A DNA stretch of 64,000 nt from assembly GCF_028607085.1 (NCBI RefSeq), contig NZ_CP117411.1:1798001-1862000 (forward strand), given 5' to 3'. A program made the translations under genes and the position numbers. The notes beneath the pieces are model-generated. The model made no database searches and had not been told where the DNA came from. It worked only from the letters and a program-made list of their open reading frames with translations. The DNA comes from Sphingomonas naphthae. Lineage in GTDB: Bacteria > Pseudomonadota > Alphaproteobacteria > Sphingomonadales > Sphingomonadaceae. Of this stretch, positions 56,772-64,000 are shown piece by piece. Position 1 is the first letter of the stretch, and each line of letters opens with the position of its first letter.

Positions 56772-56855
56772 ATGAAGCTGTTTGAGAACACCCTCAGCCT
56801 CACGCTGGTGGTTGTGGCTCAGGCGCTCGCGGTAGGCATCGTCCTCGCCGCGTAA
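56772..56855 (+). CDS. 27-residue hydrophobic small protein
   Basis: MKLFENTLSLTLVVVAQALA and a short tail GIVLAA: one membrane helix, no more. AAAGGGAAAG precedes the ATG at a good distance. A GGCGAGG/CCTCGCC hairpin follows the stop (56866-56890). The frame has normal start, stop and spacing, so a real microprotein is plausible; I cannot name it. Confidence 0.5.
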   Translation: MKLFENTLSLTLVVVAQALAVGIVLAA

Positions 56856-56982
56856 CTCCTTGATCCGGCGAGGTTGAAGCCCCCTCGCCGCACAGGATCG
56901 AGATATCGAGAGAAGCGCCTCGTCGAGCGACCGGCCGTATGGCGATGCCAGCGGCCGGCACGCAAGACCCTTCGCCGTCCCC

Positions 56983-57279
56983 TTACCCCTGTCCTGCCCG
57001 CGCCGCCGCTCTGGCCTGCCGCTGCGCCCGCGCCTTGCGCCATGCCGTCCGCGTGAAGATCGCCGCCCATGGCAGGATGATCGCCGTCGCGATCATCGCC
57101 AGATCGCCCGTCAGCGCGACCACGCCCAGCACCATCGCCGACAGCGACGACGGTAACAGGATGAAGCCGGTCGATCGCGCCTCCATCCGCACGAGGCCGG
57201 GCCGGATCATCCCGATCAGCCCGACGACGATCATCAGCACCGCCGCGATGAAGCAGAGGCCGGCCACCAGATCCCGCAT
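56983..57279 (-). CDS. Small membrane protein of unknown function
   Basis: 98 residues with three hydrophobic stretches: LVAGLCFIAAVLMIVVGLIG near 4-24, LPSSLSAMVLGVVALTG near 42-58, and MIATAIILPWAAIF near 62-76. The tail (WRKARAQRQARAAARAGQG) is strongly basic. I do not recognise the family. It lies 85 bp after a GH130 gene on the same strand and could belong to its transcript. Confidence 0.6.
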   Translation of the reverse strand: MRDLVAGLCFIAAVLMIVVGLIGMIRPGLVRMEARSTGFILLPSSLSAMVLGVVALTGDLAMIATAIILPWAAIFTRTAWRKARAQRQARAAARAGQG

Positions 57280-57363
57280 CGATCGTCACCCGTTCCGCGC
57301 CATGGCCGGTGCCACGCGCGGGATCAACGTGCGGGCGGCGCCTCCGGCTCCCGCCGGCGCCGC

Positions 57364-58644
57364 TCACACCATCGCGGCGACGAGATCCTTGATCGGCACG
57401 AAGGCGAAGGCCACCGAACTGTCCGCCACGCCGTAGGGCACGAACAGCATTCCATCCTGCTTCAGCGCGCCGCACGTATAGACCACGTTGGGCACATAAC
57501 CCTCGCGATCCTGATCCGCCGCCGAGAAGAGCGGCTGGGTCATCCGGCCGATCACCTTGGAGGGATCGTCCTTGTCGAGCAGCACCGCGCCGATCGAATA
57601 TTTGCGCATCGCGCCGACACCGTGGGTCAGCAGCAGCCAGCCCTCGTCCAGCTCGATCGGCGAGCCGCAATTGCCGAGCTGCACCTGCTCCCACGGATAG
57701 CGCGGCTCCAGCAGCAGCTGGCCCTCGCCCCAATAATCGAGCCGATCCGAACGGATCAGGAAGACATTCTCGCCATCCTGCCGGCCGATCATCAGATAAT
57801 CGCCGCCCACCTTGCGCGGGAACAGCGCCATGCCCTTGTTGCGCGCCGCCGGCCCGCTCATCGGCGCCAGCTGGAAACTGCGGAAATCCTTGGTGCGCAG
57901 CATTTCGGATCGGATGCCCGAGCCGTTATAGGCGGTGTAGGTGCCTAGATATTCCATGCTGCCGTCGTCGTGCGTGAACTGCACGAGGCGGAGATCCTCC
58001 AGGCCATTGCTCTGCGCCGCCGTCATCGGGAACAGCACCGTGCCCGACAGCGAGCTGTCCGGGTTGCGATGCACCTCGATCGCGCCATTCTCCAGCTCGG
58101 CCGCGCTGTCGGCGGCGGTGGCGAAGGGCGGCTCGGACATCAGCTCGAACACCGACCCCGGCCCGACGATGCCCTCGCGGAAGGCAACCGAGGAGATATG
58201 CCCCTCGCCGACCGCGCGCAGCGACATGGCGATGCGCACCGCGCCGTCCGACAGGCCCGACTGGTCGGGATGCGGCACGATCGACGGGTTCATCAGCGCC
58301 GCCGCCGCATAGCTATATTCGTGGCAGAAATAGGCGCCGATCAGCTGGCGATGCGCCTCCGACAGCGAATCGCCGTCCAGCTTCAGCGCATTGGCGATCG
58401 CCGCGTAACGCGTGCGGAAGACGTTGCGCGTCTGCCAGTGGCGCGCCTCGAAGTCGCGCAGCACCAGTTCCAGCTCTGCGTCGGCCTCGGCCTCGCTCAG
58501 CGCCAGCACGGCGTTGACGATCCGCCGCACGCGGCCCGGCTTGCCCGGCATGACGTTGGCGTCGATCGCGATATGGAAGGGCCGCACCACGACCCGTGCC
58601 GGATCAGCCTGCAAACGCAGCGGACACGCTATGACGTCGAGCAA
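57364..58644 (-). CDS. GH130-like mannoside phosphorylase or mannosidase
   Basis: 426 residues with the five-bladed propeller features of GH130: NPSIVPHPDQ, GTYTAYNGSGIRSEML, ARNKGMALFPRKVGGDYLMI, and WEQVQLGNCGSPIELDEGWL. The family splits beta-1,4- or beta-1,2-mannosides, often by phosphorolysis. The start TTG 58644 has GGAG 8 bases before it. It lies 104 bp after a GT4-like gene on the same strand, a common pairing; together they suggest a mannose-containing glycan. Confidence 0.85.
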   Translation of the reverse strand: MLDVIACPLRLQADPARVVVRPFHIAIDANVMPGKPGRVRRIVNAVLALSEAEADAELELVLRDFEARHWQTRNVFRTRYAAIANALKLDGDSLSEAHRQLIGAYFCHEYSYAAAALMNPSIVPHPDQSGLSDGAVRIAMSLRAVGEGHISSVAFREGIVGPGSVFELMSEPPFATAADSAAELENGAIEVHRNPDSSLSGTVLFPMTAAQSNGLEDLRLVQFTHDDGSMEYLGTYTAYNGSGIRSEMLRTKDFRSFQLAPMSGPAARNKGMALFPRKVGGDYLMIGRQDGENVFLIRSDRLDYWGEGQLLLEPRYPWEQVQLGNCGSPIELDEGWLLLTHGVGAMRKYSIGAVLLDKDDPSKVIGRMTQPLFSAADQDREGYVPNVVYTCGALKQDGMLFVPYGVADSSVAFAFVPIKDLVAAMV

Positions 58645-58748
58645 CCTGTCGTCTCCCCGGCCGCGACCGCGACAGATGCGGCCTCAGAGCGCCTGTCTTA
58701 GCGCGAGAGGCCGGGGCCGCAAGCGTCGCGGCCCACGATCGGGCAAGT

Positions 58749-61034
58749 TCAGCCGGCTTTCAGCGTTTTCACCGGTGTCGCGGGCGTTTCCTCGCCCCGC
58801 CCGGCGGCGTGCATTTCGGCGATCGTGCAGCAGGCGAACTGGAAGGCCAGCACGGACTCGGCACCTTGGTTCATGTTGATCCGGTCGCTCATCAGCCCGT
58901 CGAAGCAGCCGCCGTCGTCGGACGCCAGCGGCAGGCCGACATCATTGTCGCCCAGATACCAGCGGTAGGCCCGCTCCGCCGCCGCGGCCCAGCGCGCGTC
59001 GCCGGTGATCGAATAGGCCAGCGCCGTCGCGTCGAGCGAGGCCCAGGCCTCCAGCGGTTGCTGGTCATAGGGCAGCGGCGGGCGATATTCGCGGCCGAAG
59101 CTGTCGGTGCCGACCGCGCGGAACTGGCCGGCGGGGTTGGTCTGCACCGCATCGATCCAGGCGAGCGTTTCCAACCCGGCATCGATCAGCGCCTGATCGC
59201 CCAGCACGTCGCCGGCGCGCAGCAGCGCTTCGGGCAGACGGGCGTTGTCATAGGCGAGCGTCGCTTCGAACCAGGCCCAGTCGTCGCGCCGCGCCACGGC
59301 CAGCTGCGTCATCAGCCGATCCGCGAAGGTGCGGACGAGCGTGCGGGCCAGTTCATGGCTTGGGTGCGATCGCAGCACGGATTCGGCGCCGAACAGGCAG
59401 AAGGCCCAGGCCCGCTGCGATCCCAGCGCCAGCGCCGACGGCGCCACCTGATCGAACAGATGCAGCGCCCAGCGCTTCAGTTCGGGGATACGCCCGCGCT
59501 GCACGGTATCGCCGATCGACCAGAGCGAACGGCCGAAACTGTCCTCCGAGCCGACCGCCTCGAGCCAGCTGCGATCGAAGCCCATGAAGTTGCGGAACCG
59601 CCCCTGATCGCCGTTCCAGGCATGCTGGACGAAGGAGGCATAGACCGTCGCCAGCGCGTCGGCGCGCTCGGCGTCGGCCGCCGGCATGCGGTGCATCAGC
59701 ATCAGCGCGCGGCAATTGTCGTCGACGCAATAGCCATGGTCACGATCGGGGACGCTGAAGATCGAATGCTGGATGATGCCCGTTCCGTCGGACAATCGCT
59801 CCACCGCGTCGAGGCGCGGCGTCACCGGGTCGAGCCGGCCGGGGCGCTTGCGCTTGAGCCGCACCGGCTTGCGATCGAGCGCGCGGGTGCAGATGCGCAG
59901 ATAGGCGTCGGCCAGCATGTCCCACGTCATGCCGCGCCCGACATCATAGGCCCGCTCGCGCATCGCCAGCAGACGCTGCGGATCGTCGAGCAAACCGCCG
60001 ATCGCGCGCGCGAACCCGTCGCTGCTCCCGAAATCGATCAGCGCGCCCACGCCGTCGGCCAGCAATTCCTCGGCATGCCAGTAAGGCGTCGACACCACCG
60101 CCCGGCCCAGCGCCACCGCATAGGAGAGCGTGCCCGACGTGATCTGGGCGGCATTGAGGTAGGGCGTGACGTAGATGTCGGCCGCCGACAGGTAATCGAG
60201 CAGATCCTCCTGTTCGAGAAAGCCATCGATGAAGCGGATATTGTCCGACACGCCCAATTCGCCGGCCAGCGCCTTCAGGCTGTCGCGGTAGACCTCGCCT
60301 TCGCGGGCGACGAGGTGCGGATGGGTCGCGCCGAGCACGACATATAGCAGGTCCGGCCGCGTCGCCGTCAGCGCCGGCAGCGCGCGGATCATCGTCTCGA
60401 TGCCCTTGTTGGGCGACAGGAGGCCGAAGGTCAGCAGCACGCGATGCCCAGCGAAACCGAAGCGCGGCTTGAACATGGCGGGGTCGGTCATCGGCCTATC
60501 GGGCACGCCATGCGGCACCACGGCGATCAGCGATGCCGCGATGCCGTGAACGCGGCGCAGGATGTCCTTGCCCTTCTCCGCCATCACGATCAGCGTCGAT
60601 GCCCGGCGCGCCAGCGCCTCGATCACGGCGCGCTGATCCGCGTTCGGCTCTTCCAGCACCGTATGCAGAACCACGACGACCGGCGCCTCGACCCGGTTGA
60701 GCACCTTCAGCAGATGCGCGCCGGCATGATCGCCGAAAATGCCATATTCATGCTGGACGAGGACGACATCCGCCTCGCTGTCGTTGATGCGCTGGGCGGC
60801 GAGATGATAGTCGCTCACCTCTTCCTGCGCGATTTCGCAAACGACTTCAGGGCCATAGGCATAGGTGCTGCCGGGATCGGTCATCGCGTAGAGATCGGCG
60901 GCCAGTTCGGGCTTGTGGGCGATCATCGCGTCGCGAACATGGGTGGTATAGGTGGCGATGCCGCACAGCCGCGGCAAGCTGTTGCCGATCATCGCGATGC
61001 GCCGCACCGACTTGATCCCCTGGCCTTCGCTCAT
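58749..61034 (-). CDS. GT4 glycosyltransferase fused to an alpha/alpha-toroid domain
   Basis: 761 residues from ATG 61034 (GGAG upstream). The first 370 are a GT4 enzyme: MIGNSLPRLCGIATYTTHV, LVQHEYGIFGDHAG, LTFGLLSPNKGIETMIRAL, and QITSGTLSYAVALGRAVVST. The last 380 residues (GIIQHSIFSVPDRDHGYCVD, DDNCRALMLMHRM, NMNQGAESVLAFQFACCTI) look like an (alpha/alpha)6 toroid, as in GH-type enzymes. It probably transfers mannose or a similar sugar. The GH130 gene follows it. Confidence 0.85.
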   Translation of the reverse strand: MSEGQGIKSVRRIAMIGNSLPRLCGIATYTTHVRDAMIAHKPELAADLYAMTDPGSTYAYGPEVVCEIAQEEVSDYHLAAQRINDSEADVVLVQHEYGIFGDHAGAHLLKVLNRVEAPVVVVLHTVLEEPNADQRAVIEALARRASTLIVMAEKGKDILRRVHGIAASLIAVVPHGVPDRPMTDPAMFKPRFGFAGHRVLLTFGLLSPNKGIETMIRALPALTATRPDLLYVVLGATHPHLVAREGEVYRDSLKALAGELGVSDNIRFIDGFLEQEDLLDYLSAADIYVTPYLNAAQITSGTLSYAVALGRAVVSTPYWHAEELLADGVGALIDFGSSDGFARAIGGLLDDPQRLLAMRERAYDVGRGMTWDMLADAYLRICTRALDRKPVRLKRKRPGRLDPVTPRLDAVERLSDGTGIIQHSIFSVPDRDHGYCVDDNCRALMLMHRMPAADAERADALATVYASFVQHAWNGDQGRFRNFMGFDRSWLEAVGSEDSFGRSLWSIGDTVQRGRIPELKRWALHLFDQVAPSALALGSQRAWAFCLFGAESVLRSHPSHELARTLVRTFADRLMTQLAVARRDDWAWFEATLAYDNARLPEALLRAGDVLGDQALIDAGLETLAWIDAVQTNPAGQFRAVGTDSFGREYRPPLPYDQQPLEAWASLDATALAYSITGDARWAAAAERAYRWYLGDNDVGLPLASDDGGCFDGLMSDRINMNQGAESVLAFQFACCTIAEMHAAGRGEETPATPVKTLKAG

Positions 61035-61199
61035 CACATCTCCGTCGCGCAGCAGCCCGCCCATGGGGCTAAGTTTTGGGATTGGCACGGTTTTCACCTT
61101 GCCCAGGGATGAATGTTCATCGGGGCGAAAGGTTGCATCGATCGCGCTGCGGCGCAAAAGGAATCGACGAACCGTTTGGGGTATCCGATCATTTCTACG

Positions 61200-61227
61200 T
61201 TGACGGTTGAGAGTGTTAGGCTATTTG
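61200..61227 (+). promoter_or_regulatory. Possible promoter of the small lipoprotein gene
   Basis: TTGACG at 61200-61205 and TATTTG at 61222-61227, 16 bp apart, upstream of the gene at 61286. The match is moderate. Confidence 0.35.
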
Positions 61228-61285
61228 GGCGCAGGGACGGCGTTCGGGCCGGGCCCGAAATAGAAGACTAAATGGAGCTGCTCGA

Positions 61286-61513
61286 ATGAAGAAGCTTAGC
61301 TTTGTTCTCGCCGCTGCCGGCCTGATGTCCCTGGCCGCCTGCAGCAAGCCGACCCCGGCCGAGAACGCCGCCGACAACGCCGCCGCCGCGCTGGATAACG
61401 CCGCCGAGAACCTCGAGGACATGTCCGAGAACACCTCGAACGACATGGCCGCCGAGGCGCTGTCGAACGACGCGGAGAACCTGCACGACGCCGCCGACAA
61501 CGTCGCTGGCTAA
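61286..61513 (+). CDS. Small Ala/Asn/Glu-rich lipoprotein
   Basis: 75 residues. The signal MKKLSFVLAAAGLMSLAAC ends in a lipobox (LAAC). The mature part is a repetitive Asn/Ala/Asp/Glu stretch (ENAADNAAAALDNAAENLED) that could form a coiled coil or extended helix. This resembles short envelope lipoproteins seen in sphingomonads. It lacks a known domain. A terminator follows. Confidence 0.8.
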   Translation: MKKLSFVLAAAGLMSLAACSKPTPAENAADNAAAALDNAAENLEDMSENTSNDMAAEALSNDAENLHDAADNVAG

Positions 61514-61552
61514 TCGGTCTCCTCTCCTCACGGAGAGGAAACAGGATTTCGG

Positions 61553-61587
61553 AACGGGCGTCCACCTCAGCGGTGGGCGCCTGTTTT
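61553..61587 (+). terminator. Intrinsic terminator after small lipoprotein
   Basis: CGGGCGTCCACC, loop TCAGC, GGTGGGCGCCTG with G-U pairs, then TTTT. A second, smaller stem (CTCTCC/GGAGAG) precedes it near 61523-61538. Confidence 0.7.
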
Positions 61588-61664
61588 CGTTTGGGGCCGG
61601 TCTGCCGCGCCGCCTGCATTTAGCCGTTGGTCGCGCCCGCCGCCCGCGCTAGTCAGCGGCCGAT

Positions 61665-63203
61665 ATGAGCCTTCCCGATACATTGATCGGCGCCCCGCTG
61701 CGCCTGTTCGACAGCCTCACGCGCGGCTTGCGCGATTTCGCGCCGATCGATCCGGCGATGGTGCGGCTCTACAGCTGCGGCCCGACGGTCTACAATTTCG
61801 CGCACCTCGGCAATCTGCGCGCCTATGTCTTCACCGATACGCTGCGCCGCACCCTCAACTGGAAGGGTTATGCGGTCAATCACGTCATCAACATCACCGA
61901 TGTCGGCCATCTGACGTCGGATGCGGATGCCGGCGCCGACAAGATGGAGGCGGCCGCCGCCAGCACCGGGCGCTCCATCTGGGACATCGCCGCTTTCTAC
62001 ACCACCGCCTTCAAAAGCGATCTCTCCGCCCTCGGCATCCGCGAGCCGACCGTGTGGAGCGTCGCCACCCAGCATGTGCAGGACATGATCGCCTTCGCCC
62101 GCGCGATCGAGGCGCGTGGCGCCACCTACGAACTCGACAGCGGCCTCTATTTCGACACGTCCACCGTGCCCGACTATGGCCGCCTCGCCGGCGCCCGGCC
62201 CGACGACACCGTCGGCCGCATCGCCGAGGTGGAGGGCAAGCGCAATCCGGCCGACTTCGCGGTGTGGCGCCGCTCCCCGGCCGACGAGCAACGCCAGATG
62301 GAATGGCTTTCGCCCTGGGGGCCGGGCGCGCCCGGCTGGCATCTCGAATGCTCGGTGATGAGCATGAAATATCTCGGCGAGCAGTTCGACATCCACACCG
62401 GCGGGATCGACCATCGCGAGATCCACCATTGCAACGAGATCGCGCAGAATCAGGCCTTCACCGGCAGTGGCCACAGCGGCGCCAACTTCTGGATGCACAA
62501 CAACTTCCTGGTCGATCGATCGGGAAAGATGTCGAAATCGCGCGGTGGCTTCACCACCCTCGCCTCGCTCGTCACGCGCGGCGTGCCGGCGCTCGCCTAT
62601 CGCATGCTGTGCCTCACCGCCCATTATCGCGGCGAGCTGGAATTCTCGCCCGAGGCGATCGCCGCCGCCCTCACCCGCCTGAAGCGTATCGCCATCGCGG
62701 TCGAGCGGCTGAAAGGGCAGACCGAGCCCGCCGCGTGGCGCCGCGTACTGGCCGAGGCCGGTGACAGCCGGGGCGCGAGCCTCGCCTACCAGCGCGGCAT
62801 CATCGAGGACGGGCTGTCGGCCAAAGCGCTGGCGGTCCTGACGGAGTTCGATGCCGCGATGGCCAACGACCTCGGCACCCCGGCCGCCCTTCCGCTGCTG
62901 GAGGCCGCCATCGCCGACAAGAAGATCCCGGCCGACGAACGCCTCCGCCTCGTCGGCAGCATGGATCTCGTCCTCGGCCTCGATCTGATCGCCGGCGACC
63001 GCCGCGCGCTCAGCGTCCGCCCCGAGGGGGCAACGCTGGACGACGATGCGGTCGAGGCGCTGATCGCCGAGCGGCAGGCGGTGCGCGCGGCTAGGGATTT
63101 CGCCGCGTCCGATGCGCTGCGCGACCGGCTCGATGCCGCCGGGATCGAGATCATGGACGGCGATCCGCTCCGCTGGGAGTGGCGCCCGCAGCTTGGCGAG
63201 TGA
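61665..63203 (+). CDS. cysS: Cysteinyl-tRNA synthetase
   Basis: 512 residues. It charges tRNA-Cys. SCGPTVYNFAHLGNLRAY holds the first Cys ligand and HLGN (HIGH) motif; WHLECSVM, GGIDHREIHHCNE complete the zinc site; DRSGKMSKSRGG is KMSKS. The length is slightly above the usual 460-480. Its end overlaps a TTG-started epimerase gene. Confidence 0.97.
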   Translation: MSLPDTLIGAPLRLFDSLTRGLRDFAPIDPAMVRLYSCGPTVYNFAHLGNLRAYVFTDTLRRTLNWKGYAVNHVINITDVGHLTSDADAGADKMEAAAASTGRSIWDIAAFYTTAFKSDLSALGIREPTVWSVATQHVQDMIAFARAIEARGATYELDSGLYFDTSTVPDYGRLAGARPDDTVGRIAEVEGKRNPADFAVWRRSPADEQRQMEWLSPWGPGAPGWHLECSVMSMKYLGEQFDIHTGGIDHREIHHCNEIAQNQAFTGSGHSGANFWMHNNFLVDRSGKMSKSRGGFTTLASLVTRGVPALAYRMLCLTAHYRGELEFSPEAIAAALTRLKRIAIAVERLKGQTEPAAWRRVLAEAGDSRGASLAYQRGIIEDGLSAKALAVLTEFDAAMANDLGTPAALPLLEAAIADKKIPADERLRLVGSMDLVLGLDLIAGDRRALSVRPEGATLDDDAVEALIAERQAVRAARDFAASDALRDRLDAAGIEIMDGDPLRWEWRPQLGE

Positions 63204-64000
63204 GCCCCGCCGCATCCTTCTGATCGGGGGGACGCGGCCGGAAGCGATCAAGCTCGCGCCCCTGCTCCTTGCCGCCGAGGGGCGCCCCGATCTCCGCCTC
63301 CGCCTGATCGCCACCGGCCAGCATCCCGAGATGTTCGCCGATGCGCTTCACGCCTTCGGCCTGAAGGCGGATCGCACCCTGCCCCCCGCCCGGCCCGGCG
63401 ACACGATCGAGAACCTTGCCGATCGCATCGCCCGCGCCCTCCCCGCGCTGCTCGCCGAGATCGCGCCCGATATCGTGCTGGTGCAGGGCGACACGACTTC
63501 GGCCTGGGCTGCGGCGCGGGTGGCGCATCAGGCGGGCTCCGCGGTCGGCCATGTCGAGGCGGGCCTGCGATCGGGCGACCTCAATATGCCTTGGCCGGAG
63601 GAACGCAATCGGGTCCAGATCGACGCGCTTTCCACGATGCTGTTCGCCCCCACCGTCGAGGCCGCCCGCCATCTCCGCCATGAGGGCGTGCCCGGCCGCG
63701 TCTTCGTGACCGGCAACACCGGGATCGACGCCTTGCTGTGGATGCGCCGCAACGTCGCGCTCCACCGCCATTCCGATCGCCGCCTCATCCTCGTGACGGC
63801 GCACCGCCGCGAGAATGTCGCCCATCTCCCCGCTATCTGCCGCGCGCTGCGCACCATCGCCGCGCGGGGCGACGTCTCGATCCTGCTGCCGGTCCACCCC
63901 AATCCCGCCGTCGCCGCCGTGGTCGAGCGCGAACTGGCCGGCGTCCCCGATATCGAGCTGACCCCCGCCCTCACCTATCCGGCGATGGTCGCGCTGATGG
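63194..64000 (+). CDS. wecB: UDP-N-acetylglucosamine 2-epimerase, partial
   Basis: The non-hydrolysing epimerase that makes UDP-ManNAc for surface glycans. IGGTRPEAIKLAPLLL, GQHPEMFAD, VQGDTTSAWAAA, EAGLRSGDLNMPWPEERNR, and TAHRRENVAHLP match WecB. It runs off the right edge after about 269 codons. The only early start in frame is TTG 63194, overlapping the cysS stop by 10 bp, with no strong ribosome site, so the exact start is uncertain. Confidence 0.93.

Overview
The window is a GC-rich chromosomal segment from an alphaproteobacterium, most likely a sphingomonad (Sphingomonas or a close relative). The signs are a CcrM-type GANTC methylase, an FzlA-like GST, a UPF0262 protein, a TonB-dependent receptor, two-part pntA with an aa3-oxidase subunit IV microprotein in front, the trpF-trpB-trpA-accD-folC block, and many small palindromic intergenic repeats. 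I see no rRNA, prophage, classical insertion sequence or CRISPR array.

Layout. 1-7.1 kb: end of an aldo/keto reductase, a TonB-dependent receptor with a facing TonB-C-terminal-like periplasmic protein, a Tat-exported class V aminotransferase-fold protein, 3-methyladenine glycosylase and a cupin_8/JmjC-like protein. 7.1-11.6 kb: secreted GH92 alpha-mannosidase translationally coupled to a class A beta-lactamase, then an M24 peptidase. 11.7-15.7 kb: dnaB, UPF0262, cytidine deaminase and ccrM, whose upstream region is packed with GANTC sites. 15.7-19.6 kb: a wrecked SDR gene and the pnt transhydrogenase operon, interrupted by a DUF559 nuclease-fold gene that carries terminal inverted repeats. 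19.7-24.4 kb: fzlA, amidase, a low-GC membrane protein, and xseB-ispA-coaD. 24.4-25.2 kb: a gene-free repeat field enclosing a possible structured RNA. 25.2-29.4 kb: cyclophilin-queA, then MaoC-like, carboxymuconolactone-decarboxylase-like and NTF2-like proteins. 29.5-36 kb: two divergent CPA2 antiporters, a bile-acid-symporter-like carrier, and acs. 36-46 kb: rplY-pth, ychF-maoC, dedA, prfC, a GNAT enzyme, two methyltransferases and tRNA-Val. 46-56 kb: hup, lon, an OpgC-like membrane protein, a long perfect inverted repeat, and trpFBA-accD-folC. 56-64 kb: small proteins, a GH130/GT4 glycan pair, a small lipoprotein, cysS and the start of wecB.

Most genes are housekeeping: replication, tryptophan, lipid, cofactor and isoprenoid synthesis, translation and proteolysis. 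Accessory character is concentrated in repeat-bearing junctions. The most interesting single locus is 17.3-17.8 kb. There a roughly 445-bp element with inverted ends of about 60 bp encodes a DUF559 protein whose own N- and C-termini are translated from the repeat. It sits between pntAA and pntAB with stop/start overlaps on both sides. Related paired palindromes without the gene occur at least three times elsewhere in the window, so DUF559 may be the autonomous partner of a MITE/REP-like family.
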